Assembly (NCBI GenBank): GCA_900557275.1
Contig: USRX01000010.1
Location: forward strand, 1-59,402
Source of the DNA: an uncultured Roseburia sp.
GTDB taxonomy: Bacteria; Bacillota_A; Clostridia; Lachnospirales; Lachnospiraceae
Direction of reading: 5' to 3'
DNA length: 59,402 nt
Positions within the stretch are counted from its first letter, which is position 1. Every line of letters begins with the position of its first letter. This document shows positions 10,935 to 19,110 of the stretch, one piece after another. Made by a program: the position numbers and the translations under genes. Below the pieces are notes generated by a model, which did no database searches, had not been told where the DNA came from, and saw nothing but the letters and a program-made list of their open reading frames with translations.

Positions 10935-11753
10935 CTATAATTCATCCAACATCTGTTTTACTGTTTTATGAAGAACCGGATGCACCATTCCCGGACACAG
11001 CTCTGCCAGTGGGCGAAGGACGAACTCCCGGTGTTGCATATCAATATGTGGAATATACAGGTCTTCGCTGTCATACACAAGATTGTCATAAAACAGGATA
11101 TCCATATCCAATGTCCGGGGACCCCAGTGCATTTTTCGCTCTCTGCCTGCATTTGCTTCAATCTCATGCAGTGTCTGAAGCAATTCCTGTGGTGTAAGTA
11201 ACGTTTCCAATGCCACACAGCCGTTTAAAAATTTGTCCTGATCGGTTACGCCATACGGCTCTGTTTCCAGGAAATCAGATACCTTTACATTTTGAATGCT
11301 TTTCTGTTCCTGCAATTCCCGGATTCCCTGTTTCAGCATTGCCTCTTTATCTCCCATATTGGATCCGACAGAAAGATATGCTTTATGCCAGCTTCTTGAA
11401 ATCTCTACAGACACCGTTTCGATCGGCAGTCCGATGGGCGCCCACGGTTTTTTTATCTCAAGATCCAGTCCCCACAGACGCGGCACTTCCAGTAACAATG
11501 ATTCTGCCAACTGTTCCGCTACAGACTCAAGCAGTTTGAAGGTATGCTCTCGCATAAATTCCGTTATAAAATGACAGATATCCCCATAATGAATCGAATC
11601 CGTTAAAGTATCTGTCCTTCCGGCTGTCCGTGTATCTGTATAAAGGGTCGCATTAACCAGAAATTTCTGTCCAAGAGTATTTTCCTCTTTAAATACGCCA
11701 TGGTTTCCAAACACTTCAAGATTTCTTATTTTTATTTTATCTTTGTATTGCAT
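10935..11753 (-). CDS. folBK: Bifunctional dihydroneopterin aldolase / HPPK (FolB-FolK fusion)
   Basis: Fusion of two successive folate enzymes. Residues about 1-118 are dihydroneopterin aldolase (IKIRNLEVFGNHGVFKEE, then LLESVAEQLAESLL and EIKKPWAPIGLPIETVSVEI). Residues about 122-272 are 6-hydroxymethyl-dihydropterin pyrophosphokinase (KAYLSVGSNMGDKEAMLKQG, and the signature GPRTLDMDILFYDN with its metal-binding aspartates). The aldolase makes 6-hydroxymethyl-dihydropterin and the kinase pyrophosphorylates it for FolP. The ATG at 11753 has an AAAGGG site; an upstream in-frame start has none. It lies 32 nt after folP in the same operon. Such fusions are common in Clostridia. Confidence 0.96.
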   Translation of the reverse strand: MQYKDKIKIRNLEVFGNHGVFKEENTLGQKFLVNATLYTDTRTAGRTDTLTDSIHYGDICHFITEFMREHTFKLLESVAEQLAESLLLEVPRLWGLDLEIKKPWAPIGLPIETVSVEISRSWHKAYLSVGSNMGDKEAMLKQGIRELQEQKSIQNVKVSDFLETEPYGVTDQDKFLNGCVALETLLTPQELLQTLHEIEANAGRERKMHWGPRTLDMDILFYDNLVYDSEDLYIPHIDMQHREFVLRPLAELCPGMVHPVLHKTVKQMLDEL

Positions 11754-11785
11754 TTTATCCCTTTCATTCCAGAACAGGCTCCGCA

Positions 11786-12595
11786 CTATTTCGCTGTGAG
11801 CACTGCTTCCATCATCTTAATAGCATGTACATTTTCTTTCACATCATGCACACGGACAAAGGCACAGCCTTTCATCACTGCCATTGCGGTAGTCGCTACC
11901 GTTCCTGCTGTCCGCTCTGCTGCCGGAACATCCAGTGTCAGACCGATTACGGATTTTCGGGAAGTACCTAACAACACCGGATAACCAAGCACATTAAAAT
12001 CATCCAGATGGTGTAACACCATCAGATTATGCTCATATGTCTTGCCAAAACCAACGCCCGGATCCAACATAATAGCATCTGCTGCAATCCCTGCTTTTTG
12101 AGCCAGTTGCAGAGTCTCCATCAGATCTCCCATAATCTCCCTGCGAAAATCTGTATACTGTGCTTCTTCTCGGTTGTGCATCAGACAGCATGCTTTTTTC
12201 GACTTCGCGATAACATCTGCCATCCGTGTATCATATTTTAATCCCCAGATATCATTGATCAGATCTGCTCCGGCATCCAGACCAGCCTGTGCTACTTTGC
12301 TTTTATAAGTATCAAGTGACAGCGGTGTATCAAAATGTTTCTTTAAAGCTTCCAGAACCGGTACCACACGTCCAATCTCCTCTTCATCCGAGATTTTCGT
12401 ATATCCCGGTCTGGTAGACTCGCCGCCTACATCAATGATATCCACACCATCTGCGATCATCTGCTCTGCATGCTTCAAAGCTGCATCTATTCCATTATAT
12501 TTTCCGCCATCGGAAAAGGAATCCGGCGTTACATTCAGGATTCCCATTACATAAGTGTGATGCACGGTATCAAATTCCCGATTTCCTATCTTCAT
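11786..12595 (-). CDS. folP: Dihydropteroate synthase
   Basis: Condenses p-aminobenzoate with hydroxymethyl-dihydropterin pyrophosphate; this is the sulfonamide target. The 269-residue TIM-barrel starts MKIGNREFDTVHHTYVMGIL, with the substrate loop NVTPDSFSDGG at 21-31, GGESTRPG near 60, the DPGVGFGKTYEHN segment and SRKS near the end. The ATG at 12595 is the family start and has a GGAGAG site. The upstream in-frame ATG at 12649 has no ribosome binding site. The gene lies between the HD protein and the FolBK fusion. Confidence 0.97.
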   Translation of the reverse strand: MKIGNREFDTVHHTYVMGILNVTPDSFSDGGKYNGIDAALKHAEQMIADGVDIIDVGGESTRPGYTKISDEEEIGRVVPVLEALKKHFDTPLSLDTYKSKVAQAGLDAGADLINDIWGLKYDTRMADVIAKSKKACCLMHNREEAQYTDFRREIMGDLMETLQLAQKAGIAADAIMLDPGVGFGKTYEHNLMVLHHLDDFNVLGYPVLLGTSRKSVIGLTLDVPAAERTAGTVATTAMAVMKGCAFVRVHDVKENVHAIKMMEAVLTAK

Positions 12596-12695
12596 CGTCT
12601 TATACACTCTCCATCTTTCCAATATATGGCATCTTCTTATATCATCCATTCATTATAAGCAGAGTGCCTATCCTAAAATTCCCCTGTTCTGCATT

Positions 12696-13223
12696 CTACC
12701 ATTCAACTGTAGTATTACGGTCTTCCAGTCCCCATTTGCAGCTGTCTTTTGCTTCACAGAAGAAGCACAGCCTGCAATCATGATCTGCTTTTCCAATATA
12801 ATAACCAAGATCCATTTCTGAAGCTTTTGGCTTCTTGCTTCTGCCATGATGACCGGCAAGGACGTTCAAAATCTCATCCACCCATTCCTGTGGGCATTGC
12901 ACATCTGTCAGTATTTCTTCCGCAATAATGAGACCGGTCTCTGAATGATGAATACCGGTCTCATATTGTGCGCTTCTTCCAATATCATGAAGAAGCGCAC
13001 ATACATATAATTCGTCTTTCAGAAGCATTCTTTCTCTCCGTGTCAATACTTCTGTCTGCGCTTCAACAACTTCCTCCAAAAACAGGATCCAGGCAATCCT
13101 TGCCACATCCAGCGCATGTTCCAGCTCATGATGACAATAGATCCGCTCTGTTTCCTGTTCTTTTATCCTGTTCATAATCCGGAGAAATTCCGGATGTTTT
13201 AATACTCTGTCCGTATAAATCAT
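12696..13223 (-). CDS. HD-domain phosphohydrolase with C-terminal Cys cluster (folate cluster)
   Basis: A 175-residue HD-superfamily protein of unknown substrate. Metal-ligand motifs are visible: His31/His32, His79-Asp80 (LLHDIGR), His92-His93 and His125-His126, with Asp147/Asp149 following. Just after these come cysteines 150, 153, 156 and 162 in a CX2CX2CX5C pattern that could bind an Fe-S cluster or zinc. Genes of this kind recur beside folate genes in Firmicutes. Here it sits between folC and folP, which suggests a pterin or nucleotide phosphate as substrate. The missing dihydroneopterin-triphosphate dephosphorylation step is an attractive but unproven role. It does not look like a ppGpp hydrolase, being too short and lacking synthetase parts. 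Confidence 0.8.
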   Translation of the reverse strand: MIYTDRVLKHPEFLRIMNRIKEQETERIYCHHELEHALDVARIAWILFLEEVVEAQTEVLTRRERMLLKDELYVCALLHDIGRSAQYETGIHHSETGLIIAEEILTDVQCPQEWVDEILNVLAGHHGRSKKPKASEMDLGYYIGKADHDCRLCFFCEAKDSCKWGLEDRNTTVEW

Positions 13224-13361
13224 ACTGCCGTTTTACACTCCCTGTTTTTCTAGTATACGGAAGTTGGCATATAAAGTCAATAAATGCAATCAGAAATAAC
13301 AGACCAAAACAAAGCGGTTATCTATAAAATACTCTCATTGTTTGATCTGTCTTTTCTCAAA

Positions 13362-14675
13362 CTATTGTCCTGTCTTATCATATGCGTCTTTTATATCTTT
13401 CAGATAAGACAAGGAACCAAAGGCCAGTACAGCTCCCTCTTTTCCAGCCTGCCCAATGGCAGAGCTGACTGCCTGTTTCATTGTTTCACAAAATGTGCTG
13501 TTAATCCCACAGGATTCCAATGCCTTCTGAAGTTCTTTTCCAGACAGTGCCCTTGGATTATCCGGTGTGACTGTGTATACAAAATCTCCCGGCTGGAACA
13601 TATGCTGAATAATCTTATCGTAAGCCTTATCTGCAAGAACGCCCATGATATATACCACCGTTCTTCCTTTCAGGCAAAAATCTGCTGTTTCACGCAGCCG
13701 GATCGCAGCACCTTCATTATGGGCCCCATCCAGATAGAAATCCGGTGCTGTACCAATCTTCCAGAAACGTCCAGGCCATATTGCTTTTTTCAGTCCATAA
13801 CGGATAGTTTCTTCCGTCAGTTCCGGATACTGCGTCTGCAAAAAGCGAACTGCATGAAGTACGCTGACCGTATTTTCTACCTGAAATTTTCCATATAGCG
13901 CTGTACATACTGCCTTCCAGACAGATGTTTGATTTTCATCAGTTACATCATTCCAGTCAAAACACATGCCATCTTTCGTCATGCAAATAGCAGAAGCTTC
14001 TGCTGCATCCGCCCAGTCCAGTATACTGTTCTTTGACTCCGCCACAGTTTGAATAACATCCATCACTTCTTCTGACTGTTTTACACAGACTACCGGACAG
14101 TTTTCTTTAATAATTCCGGCTTTTACTTCTGCAATTTCCGATAACGTATTTCCCAGGAAACCGGTATGGTCAATACTGACAGATGTCAGGATGCTGAGCA
14201 ATGGCTTTCTGATAAGATTGGTAGCATCGGTCGCACCGCCCATACCCACTTCAATCACGGCAATATCACACTGTTCCTCATAAAACCACAAAAAGGCTGC
14301 TGCTGTCTCCACTTCAAACCTTGTGGGATGCGGCAGACCATTTGTTACCATTTTCCAACAGCCTTCCGCAACTTCTGTAAATACTTCTGCAAGGCGTTGC
14401 TTTTCAATCAATGTCCCATTAATCCGAAACTCTTCTTCATAAGAAAATACATCCGGTGTGGAAAAATGTCCTGTCTTATACCCGGACTCCCGCAAAACAG
14501 ATGCCAGCATTGCCCCGGTAGAACCTTTTCCATTTGTTCCTGCGATATGCACCACCGGAACCTTCTCCTGAACATCCCCCAGTTCTTTCATAAGGTTTGT
14601 GATAGAAGTCAGCCCCAGCTGACTTCCATATTTTTTTGTTTCTTCCAGAAAGGCCATTGCCTCCTGATAATTCAT
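13362..14675 (-). CDS. folC: Folylpolyglutamate synthase / dihydrofolate synthase
   Basis: Mur-ligase-family enzyme that adds glutamate to dihydropteroate and folates. The 437-residue protein has the ATP-binding loop HIAGTNGKGSTGAML near residue 43, the folate loop SYKTGHFSTPDVFSYEEEFRING-like region near 75, EVGMGGATDATN near 145, and the C-terminal ligase domain with DGAHNEGA near 315. GGAGG lies 8 nt before the ATG at 14675. It heads the folate cluster behind a duplicated promoter and a possible short leader ORF whose TGA overlaps this ATG. Confidence 0.96.
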   Translation of the reverse strand: MNYQEAMAFLEETKKYGSQLGLTSITNLMKELGDVQEKVPVVHIAGTNGKGSTGAMLASVLRESGYKTGHFSTPDVFSYEEEFRINGTLIEKQRLAEVFTEVAEGCWKMVTNGLPHPTRFEVETAAAFLWFYEEQCDIAVIEVGMGGATDATNLIRKPLLSILTSVSIDHTGFLGNTLSEIAEVKAGIIKENCPVVCVKQSEEVMDVIQTVAESKNSILDWADAAEASAICMTKDGMCFDWNDVTDENQTSVWKAVCTALYGKFQVENTVSVLHAVRFLQTQYPELTEETIRYGLKKAIWPGRFWKIGTAPDFYLDGAHNEGAAIRLRETADFCLKGRTVVYIMGVLADKAYDKIIQHMFQPGDFVYTVTPDNPRALSGKELQKALESCGINSTFCETMKQAVSSAIGQAGKEGAVLAFGSLSYLKDIKDAYDKTGQ

Positions 14676-14722
14676 ATTGCTGCCTCCAATTCATTTGCAT
14701 CAGGGATAAAACCGATATGCAT
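14672..14722 (-). CDS. Possible 16-codon leader peptide overlapping folC
   Basis: An ATG at 14722 opens a 16-codon frame (MHIGFIPDANELEAAI) whose TGA overlaps the folC ATG. It follows the proximal -10 box, with a weak AAGAGAG site 5 nt before the ATG. The stop-start overlap would allow translational coupling to folC. There is no homology evidence and it could be fortuitous. Confidence 0.3.
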   Translation of the reverse strand: MHIGFIPDANELEAAI

Positions 14723-14839
14723 GTTGACTCTCTTGCGCTCATTATATCATAAGCAAAAACGGCTTATGACCAGCATTCGCCGTTCGTCAATCATACGAGT
14801 ATGTTGACTCTCTTGCGCTCATTATATCATAAACAAAAA
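14721..14839 (-). promoter_or_regulatory. Tandem duplicated promoter of the folate cluster
   Basis: A 39-bp unit at 14721-14759 is repeated at 14801-14839 with essentially one mismatch, an 80-bp period. On the minus strand each copy holds an extended -10 box, TGATATAAT (TATAAT at 14741-14746 and 14821-14826), followed by the conserved GAGCGCAAGAGAGTCAACAT. No good -35 is visible for either, which suits an extended -10 promoter. Both copies point at folC. Confidence 0.65.
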
Positions 14840-14859
14840 AGAATTACCTCTTATATACA

Positions 14860-15750
14860 TCACAACTGAACTGTCTGACGATTAACCAAAAGCGGTAAAA
14901 ACGGATTCAGATTATCCTTACGCCAGGCGGACATAATATTCAGACTTCCCCGATAATGTTCAAATTCTAACAGGCGATATGACGGATGATACAGATCCTT
15001 AAAGGAGGTATCCATCAGTGCGATTCCTTTTCCGGCCTGCATCTGAAACAGTACCGAATCCAGGTTTTGCACATATCTGATTTTTCCATCTTTGATGCCA
15101 TGAGCACGGAGGATCATCTGTAATGTCTCCTCCCGTCCCGGCGCATCTTTACTTTCCGGCAAATAAAAAATTTCAGCCGCACAGTCTGTGATATGAAGAT
15201 CTTTTTTTTCATATAGTGGATGATACTTTGATAATACAAAAACCGGCTTCACTTCCCCTAAAATATTTGCCACTATATCTCCCTGCATATTCGTACGTTC
15301 AAAATCAAACGTATAGATAATGTCAAACTCGCCTTTTTGCAATCCTTCCCGCAGTTTTCCAAAAGAGTGACTGGAGATTGAGATATCCAGATCTGTATAT
15401 TCCCGTGCAAAATCTCTCAGAAATGGCATAAAGATACGATCCGTATCCATCAGTTCCAGGAAACCAAGCCTCAAACGTGCATTTTCCCCGACAGTCAGCT
15501 CTCTGGCTCGTTTTAGGCTTTCTTCACACTGCTGTTTCATTTTCTGACAACATGCCAGCATGATCGTACCTTCCGGCGTCAGACGAAGCCCTTTGTTCGT
15601 CCGGATAAATAATTTTAATCCCCATTCTTCTTCCAGTGCACTGATCTGACGGCTGATCGTCGGCTGCGTTGTAAACCGTTTCTTTGCCACAGTAGAAAAA
15701 CACAATGCATCTGCTGTCTCCAGAAACACCTCTATCTGTTCTGTCAGCAT
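14860..15750 (-). CDS. LysR-family transcriptional regulator
   Basis: LysR-type DNA-binding regulator of about 296 residues. The N-terminal winged helix-turn-helix spans about 1-60 (FLETADALCFSTVAKKRFTT, then QPTISRQISALEEEWGLKLF). A linker helix and a periplasmic-binding-like effector domain to residue about 290 follow. Two adjacent ATGs are possible; the second (15750) is better spaced from GGGGGAG. No divergent gene exists, so the usual LysR rule for guessing a target does not apply here. It lies upstream of the folate cluster in the same direction, but the folC promoters between them imply separate transcription. Confidence 0.93.
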   Translation of the reverse strand: MLTEQIEVFLETADALCFSTVAKKRFTTQPTISRQISALEEEWGLKLFIRTNKGLRLTPEGTIMLACCQKMKQQCEESLKRARELTVGENARLRLGFLELMDTDRIFMPFLRDFAREYTDLDISISSHSFGKLREGLQKGEFDIIYTFDFERTNMQGDIVANILGEVKPVFVLSKYHPLYEKKDLHITDCAAEIFYLPESKDAPGREETLQMILRAHGIKDGKIRYVQNLDSVLFQMQAGKGIALMDTSFKDLYHPSYRLLEFEHYRGSLNIMSAWRKDNLNPFLPLLVNRQTVQL

Positions 15751-15942
15751 CATTCTCCCCCGTTTCTATCATATACATTCTTAAAATTTTCACATGAAAA
15801 CTCCAAGAGTACATTGATATCTCTTCTTATATTCGTCAGAAAACCTGACGTAACTTTGCCAGTAATATTTCTCTCCATTCAAATAGCGCTGTCAACAGGC
15901 TATTCGTCCTTTTTCAAAACATCCAGTGTTCTGACCGATGTT

Positions 15943-16371
15943 TTAATTTCCAACCTTCAGCTGCTTCATAATCTCGTGCAGACCATTCAGCTGATTTGCC
16001 GTAAAATGTCTGGTAAAATTTTCTGACTCCAAAAGGCGACATTGATAAGACTGAAGTTCTTCCGGCAACCGGTCATCATAAATCTCTTGCAGCAAAGCCA
16101 ATGCCCCACAGATGATCAGCGATTCACTGTCTGAATCAAACCGGCTCCTGCCATCCTTCCACTCCACATGCAGCCACGTATTGACCTGGCATTCCGGAAC
16201 CAGATACTCTTGTTTCCGCCAATTCTCCGGATATTCCCGTTTTTCAGATGCGCATTCCACCAGATAGGTATACTGGCTGATAGCATCCTCCAGCTCTGAC
16301 AGATCTGAAAAAATATCATTTTCTGTCTCCTGCATACTCATACGTTCCGTCATATTCATATTTTTCTCCAT
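15943..16371 (-). CDS. SufE-like protein
   Basis: SufE-family protein. SufE accepts persulfide sulfur from a SufS-type cysteine desulfurase for Fe-S cluster assembly. Evidence: Cys61 in the pattern PECQVNTWLHVE (like the catalytic-Cys segment GCQSQVWL), then RFDSDSESLIICGALALL and LPEEL, and the C-terminal LNGLHEIMKQL that resembles the SufE ending. The 142-residue length fits the family (about 140). The ATG at 16371 has GGAGA five bases upstream. Longer in-frame starts would run through an inverted repeat and look non-coding. No sufS or scaffold gene is nearby, so its partner is unknown. The assignment is by motif only. Confidence 0.75.
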   Translation of the reverse strand: MEKNMNMTERMSMQETENDIFSDLSELEDAISQYTYLVECASEKREYPENWRKQEYLVPECQVNTWLHVEWKDGRSRFDSDSESLIICGALALLQEIYDDRLPEELQSYQCRLLESENFTRHFTANQLNGLHEIMKQLKVGN

Positions 16372-16420
16372 AGTTTCTCCATGTTTTTCATGATATACTC
16401 TCGGGAAATTCTCCCTTATA

Positions 16421-16458
16421 GAAAAATATGTAACAGTATTTTTCATACTGTTACATAT
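16421..16458 (-). terminator. Terminator or operator hairpin before the SufE-like gene
   Basis: ATATGTAACAGTA and TACTGTTACATAT form a perfect 13-bp inverted repeat with a 7-nt loop (16426-16458), followed on the minus strand by TTTTTC. This fits a terminator for the upstream isomerase-like operon. The symmetric TGTAACA...TGTTACA core would also suit a repressor operator for the SufE-like gene. Confidence 0.65.
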
Positions 16459-16491
16459 TTTAACACAAAAAAACATATATTTCAGTTTTTC

Positions 16492-16540
16492 TTTTTATGA
16501 TTGCTTTTGTATCATTTTTTTATGATTACTTCTGCATCAT
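16492..16540. repeat. 24-bp direct tandem repeat
   Basis: TTTTTATGATTGCTTTTGTA... at 16492-16515 recurs at 16517-16540 with four mismatches. Non-coding, next to the hairpin at 16421-16458. Confidence 0.6.
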
Positions 16541-16566
16541 ATATTACAAACAGCATCAATATTCTT

Positions 16567-16998
16567 TCATACAGAATATTCTGCAGACCTGTTCAGAATT
16601 ACCTTTTCGTATACCAGTTTTTTCAGCTGTGTAAACGTGTCAATCTTCATGCTTTCTTCCGGTGTGATCTGAATGCTGTATTCCCGATTAACACTAAGAA
16701 GAAACAGCACTTTTTTATTCATGGCTGTGGTTGCGCCTCCGCAACGGGAAGCCGTCAGAGCCGCATCTCTTTGCAATGTCGGCAATCCTGCGATCTTTTC
16801 TACAGAATATGCGCAGATCTTATAAAAATCATCTGTATTGATCTCATTCTTTTCCAGTACAAATTTATCACAGAGATATTCTGTAAAATAGTCTTCGAAC
16901 TGTTCATAAGAAAGATCGGTATGCTTTAAAATAAGATCCACATATACTGCCGCTGATTCTTTTTTCTGCAATAATTTATTTTTAATATCTTTTCTCAT
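16567..16998 (-). CDS. Hypothetical protein coupled to the isomerase-like gene
   Basis: A 143-residue soluble protein I do not recognise. Its ATG at 16998 directly abuts the TAG of the upstream isomerase-like gene with no spacer, so translational coupling is likely. The N-terminal half is helical and charged, and a Cys86-Gly-Gly lies mid-protein. The last ~45 residues (VNREYSIQITPEES, then KIDTFTQLKKLVYEKV) resemble the third and fourth helices of an acyl carrier protein. The serine that carries phosphopantetheine is absent, so it is not a functional carrier if the resemblance is real. No signal peptide or membrane segment. Confidence 0.75.
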   Translation of the reverse strand: MRKDIKNKLLQKKESAAVYVDLILKHTDLSYEQFEDYFTEYLCDKFVLEKNEINTDDFYKICAYSVEKIAGLPTLQRDAALTASRCGGATTAMNKKVLFLLSVNREYSIQITPEESMKIDTFTQLKKLVYEKVILNRSAEYSV

Positions 16999-18522
16999 CT
17001 ATGCGATCACGACTTCCATATCCAGGACTTCTCCCAGACGCTTGATATCACCCACATGATCTCCGAATACCGTCGGCATATGAAGGCCAAATTTTGCCTG
17101 TTTGTGGAAATAATCATACTTATCTTCCACTTCAAAGTAAATGCCCTCAGAGCAACCGGTAGTATCATAACCAAAGCCTCCCACTACCGTTCCTTTTGCT
17201 ACCATGATCTTGCTGCACTCCGGATTAAAACGCATCAGGGTAATCGTCTCGCCTTTGAAATCGTCAAAGTTAATTCTCATGGTTGCACCCCAGCCGCTGT
17301 TGGTAAACGGACGAAGGGCATATTTTGCTGCCGGCTGGTCAAATCCGTGCATTTTGCTGTTTGGTGTCGCATGACCGGTATAATAAATATTTGGTGTACG
17401 ATCCATCGCTTCAATATAGGAAATACCCGTATATTCTCCTTCCACATGTCCATTATAGTATACACATGGCTGTGTATTTCCCTGATAAGGCGCTTTTCCG
17501 GTCAATGCAGCCAGTGTTGCAATAGACAATACTCCGATCAGATCGTATTCACAGGCAGACGGAATTCCCATTTCATTTAACAGGGTATGGGTAAAACAGA
17601 AGGTAAACTGTTCCTCATTCATACGTCTGGTTGCACAGGCATCCGGACATGGAGCAGTAAATGCGTTACACTGGAAATGCTCCATCAGCTTTCTTGCCAG
17701 AACAGATGCTTTTACAGAATTTACCACATATTCTTCTTTGACATCATTTTCTTCTGCGCGTCCCATATAATCTGCCACAATCTTATGTACTTCTTCCATA
17801 TCCTGATCATCCAGATTATACACATGTCTGCCCGGAAGCGTAGGATTCTTTCCATGTTCATTCACATGCATCATATCCAAAAATTCATGTACGCTGAAAT
17901 AATTATATCTGACACCGAAACGCTTCGTTGCCTCATCATTGGAAAGCAATGCATCCTGACCGCCAAGGGAATACTGGGAATTATTTCTTGTAGTAGCCAG
18001 AATTCTCATATTGCGCAGACATTTTCTTGTTCTCAATGCACGGAGCAGACGCATACAGTCCGGTACATCCAGAAATGCATAAGATTCAAATCCTCTCGCA
18101 CTCAGCATCGTATGTAATACCGTTGCCCCAAACATTCCCTCACAGGCAACCGGAACCCGATATTTCATAGCAAACTCTTTTGCAATATTCTCACATCTCA
18201 TACCGGTAAAAATATAGAGGTCTGTCTCTGAACAGTTTTGGGCAATACGTTCTTCTTCTTCTCTTAAGATAAAAAATTCATCCGACATCTTCACATACAT
18301 TGGCTCTAAGATCTTTACTCCCGGAACCTGAGAGATTGCGCCGCCAAACCCATTACTCCATGCCTTAAAAATCTCTGCCTGGTTCATTTCATCAAACTCT
18401 GTCGTCAGTGCCTCCTTCGGACCGAAACGACAAGGTCCCTCATATACATACTCATGAATCAGTGCCACGTAGACAAGCTGAACATTTAAAGTTACATCTG
18501 TGATTTTCTTTACATTATACAT
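16999..18522 (-). CDS. L-fucose/L-arabinose isomerase-like protein
   Basis: A 507-residue protein of the sugar isomerase (FucI/AraA) superfamily. The C-terminal half carries the family pattern SACEYDLIGVLSIATLAALTG, with the likely metal ligands Glu and Asp, and a His-rich loop GHATPNSKMHGFD. The N-terminal half (YIFTGMRCENIAKEF) is the typical Rossmann-like part. FucI enzymes interconvert fucose and fuculose, but there is no kinase, aldolase or transporter for fucose or arabinose here. The true substrate is therefore open. The start has an AAAGGGTGG site. It is followed without spacer by a 143-residue gene of unknown function, which suggests that the two products work together. Confidence 0.8.
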   Translation of the reverse strand: MYNVKKITDVTLNVQLVYVALIHEYVYEGPCRFGPKEALTTEFDEMNQAEIFKAWSNGFGGAISQVPGVKILEPMYVKMSDEFFILREEEERIAQNCSETDLYIFTGMRCENIAKEFAMKYRVPVACEGMFGATVLHTMLSARGFESYAFLDVPDCMRLLRALRTRKCLRNMRILATTRNNSQYSLGGQDALLSNDEATKRFGVRYNYFSVHEFLDMMHVNEHGKNPTLPGRHVYNLDDQDMEEVHKIVADYMGRAEENDVKEEYVVNSVKASVLARKLMEHFQCNAFTAPCPDACATRRMNEEQFTFCFTHTLLNEMGIPSACEYDLIGVLSIATLAALTGKAPYQGNTQPCVYYNGHVEGEYTGISYIEAMDRTPNIYYTGHATPNSKMHGFDQPAAKYALRPFTNSGWGATMRINFDDFKGETITLMRFNPECSKIMVAKGTVVGGFGYDTTGCSEGIYFEVEDKYDYFHKQAKFGLHMPTVFGDHVGDIKRLGEVLDMEVVIA

Positions 18523-18939
18523 TTTGCCACCCTTTCCTTTTTGTATCCTGAGATTTTATAGATGAAACATTTTTACCAACTTTTTGATAAAATGCTACAT
18601 TTGTATTTTCACACGTTCATCATAAAAGCCCCTGAAAACACATAGATACCTCTTTTTTCTTACAGGTAGTTTTTGATATTTTCATAACTGAAATATTTCC
18701 CCCACCTGTGATCTTTATAAGTATCTTATCATGAAAAAGTTTCTTTCTAAACTTAGCAAATTTGTATTATGTTCTTTATATTTTGAATACCAACTAACCT
18801 TATAGTATTGATATATTTACCTATAGTTACACGAATAAAAAGCCTTTTCCTCATTTCCATGAACCCATATTTTTCTATCCTCATAATAGAATAACCAGTA
18901 GGGATAACAAGAAAATAATTTCGTCCAACTTCAGGGAAT
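18523..18939. other. Intergenic region upstream of the isomerase-like gene
   Basis: AT-rich non-coding DNA. An imperfect inverted repeat (about 18565-18597, CATTTTATCA against TGGTAAAAATG) lies some 45-75 nt before the isomerase-like start and could be an operator or leader hairpin. I see no convincing promoter or gene. Confidence 0.4.
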
Positions 18940-18982
18940 AAAAAAAGACCGCCTGCTGACACTACAGTCAACAGACAGCCTC
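18940..18982 (-). terminator. Terminator of the membrane pyrophosphatase gene
   Basis: A 14-bp stem (GCTGTCTGTTGAC with GTCAGCAGGCGGT, two or three G-U pairs) and a TTTTTTT run on the minus strand, 130 nt after the stop. Confidence 0.92.
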
Positions 18983-19110
18983 TTTCATACTCTCGGAAAA
19001 ACGTTTTTCCAAGTTCATTTATAATCTGTCCAAAAATCCAGATTTTATTCACTGCGAATCAGATGATATGTAAACATATCAAACATTTCCACAGTTTTCT
19101 AAGATAAATC

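Noticed and set aside
14476..14742. 88-codon frame over the folC start
   Set aside because: It lies in another frame of folC and the duplicated promoter; codon content is not coding-like.
15833..15852. Hairpin CGTCAG/CTGACG after the SufE-like gene
   Set aside because: Short stem without a T-run, so a terminator call is not justified.
18753..19052. 99-codon minus-strand open frame after the membrane pyrophosphatase
   Set aside because: It runs through a strong Rho-independent terminator, has no ribosome binding site and no recognisable features.
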